A DNA stretch of 6,195 nucleotides from contig DASYAN010000594.1 of NCBI GenBank assembly GCA_036501345.1, positions 1 to 6,195 of the forward strand, written 5' to 3'. The translations under genes and the position numbers were made by a program. Below the pieces are notes generated by a model. That model did not search any database. It had not been told where the DNA came from and saw nothing but the letters and a program-made list of their open reading frames with translations. This stretch comes from DASYAN01 sp036501345 (GTDB taxonomy: Bacteria > Chloroflexota > Ktedonobacteria > Ktedonobacterales > Ktedonobacteraceae). Shown one piece after another: positions 4,504 through 6,195 of the stretch. Each line of letters starts with the position of its first letter. Within the stretch, counting starts at the first letter, position 1.

Positions 4504-6072
4504 ATGTGTATGAGTGTGTCAATGTTTATGCACAAGCAGCTTCTGGCGACCAAATTCTATGTGCCTGTTGCATCGGGTACCCTGATCGCTCGTCCTCGCC
4601 TGAGCGCTTTGCTCGCTGAGAGCCAGAAGTATTCCCTCACGCTCATCTCGGCTCCGGCAGGCTTTGGCAAGACCATGTTACTGTCTACCTGGGCGCAATC
4701 GCTGCCGACAAGCAATACCCATGTGGTCTGGGTGTCCCTGGACGAGGAAGACAATGAACCGCAACTGTTCTGGACCTATGTGTTGACTGCACTCAATAGG
4801 CAGGAGCCGGAACGCTTTGCCGCACTGTTGGAGCTACTTCAATCGCCACAATGTCCTCCCCTCAAGTCTATCCTGACAGCGCTGATTAATCTCCTGGCAG
4901 AGAGCATGGAGCACTTTGTGCTGATCTTGGACGATTACCAAGCGATCACGGAACAGCAGGTGCATACCACCATCTCGTATCTGGTGGAGCACCTTCCTCT
5001 CCAACTGCAGATTATCCTAGCAACACGTGTTGACCCTCCCCTCCCGTTTCTTCAGCTGCGAGTACGCAGGCGAATGCTGGAAGTGCGCACCGAGCAGTTA
5101 CGCTGTACAGCCGAGGAAACCAAGGCCTTTTTCGACAAGGTGATGGATATCAAGCTCCCTGATGAGACGATTGAGCAAGTAAGAAGTCGCACGGAGGGTT
5201 GGTTCGTGGGTTTGCAATTGCTCGGTCTTTCTCTGCGGGGAGGTGCCAATCCTGTAAACCTGCTGCAGGAAGCCAGTGGAAACCAGCGCTACATCCTGGA
5301 CTACTTGACTGAAGAGGTGTTGCGACGACAGCCACAGGATGTGCAAACCTTTCTGCTCTCGACCTGCATTCTCGAACGCCTCTCCGCCTCACTCTGTGAT
5401 GCTGTCACAGAGCAGATTGACAGCCAAGAGATGCTTGAATATCTTGAGCAGGCTAATGTATTTGTGGTGTCTCTGGACAGCAAGCGTCAGTGGTATCGCT
5501 ATCATGCCCTTTTTGCCGAAGCCTTGCATGAACGACTGGAGCAGACACAGCCTGATGTGATGCTCGCTCTGCACCATCGCGCTAGCCTCTGGTACGCCAA
5601 GCATGATCGGACCACTCAGGCCATTCTGCATGCCTTCAGCGCCAAAGAGTGGCAGTGGGCAGCTGATCTGATCGAACGCAAGAGCCTGCAGTTGATGTTC
5701 CTCACATGGGGAGCCGGTCATCATACGATGGTCATATTCCAAGAGTGGATCAAGCAACTCCCAGCAGAGGTCATGTATTCTCAGCCCCGCCTCTGTCTGG
5801 CATGTTCCCAGCTCTTGTGGGCAGTTGCCCCACAGACGACGGTGGAAGCTTGGCTCAACGCAGCCGAAGCGACACTGACCGCTTCGCTTATGACGCAGAC
5901 GCATGAGGATGCCTCATCCACCATGCTTACCCCGCAAGCGCGGCAGGATCTAGAGAATCGTCTTGGGGAGGTGATCACTTTTCGTGCCGTTGTGCAAGGC
6001 CATCAGGAAGATGGCCTCGCTGTATTTCCGCTCTGCCAGCAGGCTCTTACTCTCCGGTGGTCTCCCCTTTAA
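4504..6072 (+). CDS. MalT-like ATP-dependent transcriptional regulator, truncated before the LuxR HTH
   Basis: The N-terminus (LLATKFYVP then IARPRL, residues 13-33) and the STAND-type ATPase are typical of MalT/LuxR-family ATP-dependent regulators, which bind ATP and an inducer and then activate transcription. Walker A is APAGFGKT (50-57), with Lys56 and Thr57. Walker B is FVLILDDY (138-145), with Asp143 and Asp144. The ILATRVDPPLP segment (170-180) and the EGWFVGLQLLGLSL winged-helix junction (231-244) follow, then WYRYHALFAEAL (330-341) and the helical-repeat region from about 345. The family is normally about 850-1000 residues and ends in a LuxR-type HTH. Here the frame stops at residue 522, inside the helical repeats, right after GHQEDG...CQQALTL. 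The last five residues (RWSPL) look like read-through into foreign DNA. A transposase tail abuts it, so the gene is probably inactivated. AGGA at 4497-4500 suits ATG 4510 (residue 3) better than 4504. Confidence 0.88.
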   Translation: MCMSVSMFMHKQLLATKFYVPVASGTLIARPRLSALLAESQKYSLTLISAPAGFGKTMLLSTWAQSLPTSNTHVVWVSLDEEDNEPQLFWTYVLTALNRQEPERFAALLELLQSPQCPPLKSILTALINLLAESMEHFVLILDDYQAITEQQVHTTISYLVEHLPLQLQIILATRVDPPLPFLQLRVRRRMLEVRTEQLRCTAEETKAFFDKVMDIKLPDETIEQVRSRTEGWFVGLQLLGLSLRGGANPVNLLQEASGNQRYILDYLTEEVLRRQPQDVQTFLLSTCILERLSASLCDAVTEQIDSQEMLEYLEQANVFVVSLDSKRQWYRYHALFAEALHERLEQTQPDVMLALHHRASLWYAKHDRTTQAILHAFSAKEWQWAADLIERKSLQLMFLTWGAGHHTMVIFQEWIKQLPAEVMYSQPRLCLACSQLLWAVAPQTTVEAWLNAAEATLTASLMTQTHEDASSTMLTPQARQDLENRLGEVITFRAVVQGHQEDGLAVFPLCQQALTLRWSPL

Positions 6073-6195
6073 GTGTTCATGGGCCGTGGAATAAGTACCG
6101 TCGTCAAAAGCTCTCTGACGGTCCAAACGTGATCAGTGAGCCCAGCTGCCATAGCTGGGGTACGTTGCTGCCAACGCGCTTGTTTTGAAGGATTT
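6055..6195 (-). mobile_element. Terminal part of an insertion sequence that cuts into the MalT-like gene
   Basis: Family-like coding sequence of the regulator ends at about Leu517 (6052-6054), and transposase coding sequence begins on the other strand at 6069. The element's end should therefore lie between about 6049 and 6068, perhaps at CCGGTGGTCTCCCC. The terminal inverted repeat cannot be confirmed, because the other end of the element is beyond the window. Confidence 0.55.
6069..6195 (-). CDS. Transposase, C-terminal fragment (cut by window edge)
   Basis: The minus strand reads 41 codons from the right edge to a TAA at 6069-6071. The peptide contains RWQQRTPAMAAGLTDHVW and then TVRELL, and ends RPMNT. 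The 'RTPAMAAGLTDHxWTxxELL' tail is a recurrent C-terminal signature of DDE-type transposases found in many Chloroflexota and cyanobacterial insertion sequences. I recognise the motif but cannot assign the IS family with certainty; an IS1-like group is one possibility. The catalytic core lies outside the window, so integrity is unknown. Its stop codon overlaps the stop of the convergent MalT-like regulator by two bases (6070-6071). It was missed by length-filtered ORF finding because only 41 residues are inside the window. Confidence 0.75.
   Translation of the reverse strand, partial: NPSKQARWQQRTPAMAAGLTDHVWTVRELLTTVLIPRPMNT

Noticed and set aside
5389..5904. 171-codon minus-strand frame inside the MalT-like gene
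   Set aside because: It is antisense to a well-supported coding sequence with clear Walker motifs, and its translation shows no domain.
1..6195. CRISPR array, tRNA, rRNA, or a defence-island interpretation of the Uma2-like protein
   Set aside because: No regularly spaced repeats or RNA gene cores were seen. The Uma2-like gene stands alone without methylase, helicase or antitoxin partners, so calling it a defence system is not supported.

Overview
The window looks like a chromosomal stretch from a Chloroflexota bacterium, most likely of the Ktedonobacteria type. This is an inference from gene content. A MalT-like STAND ATPase regulator, an Uma2-family nuclease-fold protein, a single-domain response regulator, a lipoprotein with a classical lipobox, and insertion-sequence debris are a typical mix for those large, mobile-element-rich genomes. 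No rRNA, tRNA, CRISPR array or phage module was seen.

Layout, left to right: (1) The left edge holds the first 46 codons of a minus-strand polyphosphate kinase (ppk1), too short to stand out as an ORF but clear from its conserved N-terminus. (2) Divergent from it, at 293-1273, is a polytopic membrane protein of unknown function with an internally duplicated segment. (3) At 1510-2157 is a secreted lipoprotein with one Ig-like domain and a Pro/Thr-rich tail. (4) A structured intergenic region with a 14-bp palindrome leads to an orphan receiver-only response regulator (2481-2933), closed by a good intrinsic terminator. (5) A 371-base gap rich in small hairpins precedes a 65-residue protein (3305-3502). 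(6) Convergent to it is an Uma2-family protein (3650-4219, minus). (7) Divergent from that is a MalT-like ATP-dependent regulator (4504-6072). Its reading frame stops abruptly at 522 residues, before the C-terminal LuxR HTH expected of the family. (8) The last 127 bases encode, on the minus strand, the C-terminal tail of a transposase whose stop codon overlaps the regulator's stop codon. An insertion sequence has therefore almost certainly truncated the regulator.

The genes do not form one operon. Most have their own upstream region, and four of them have a candidate promoter with an extended -10 (TGn followed by a TAnnnT hexamer). I see no multi-gene defence or biosynthetic system. The strongest observations are the insertion-disrupted MalT-like regulator, the palindrome at the likely promoter of the response regulator, and the internal duplication in the membrane protein.
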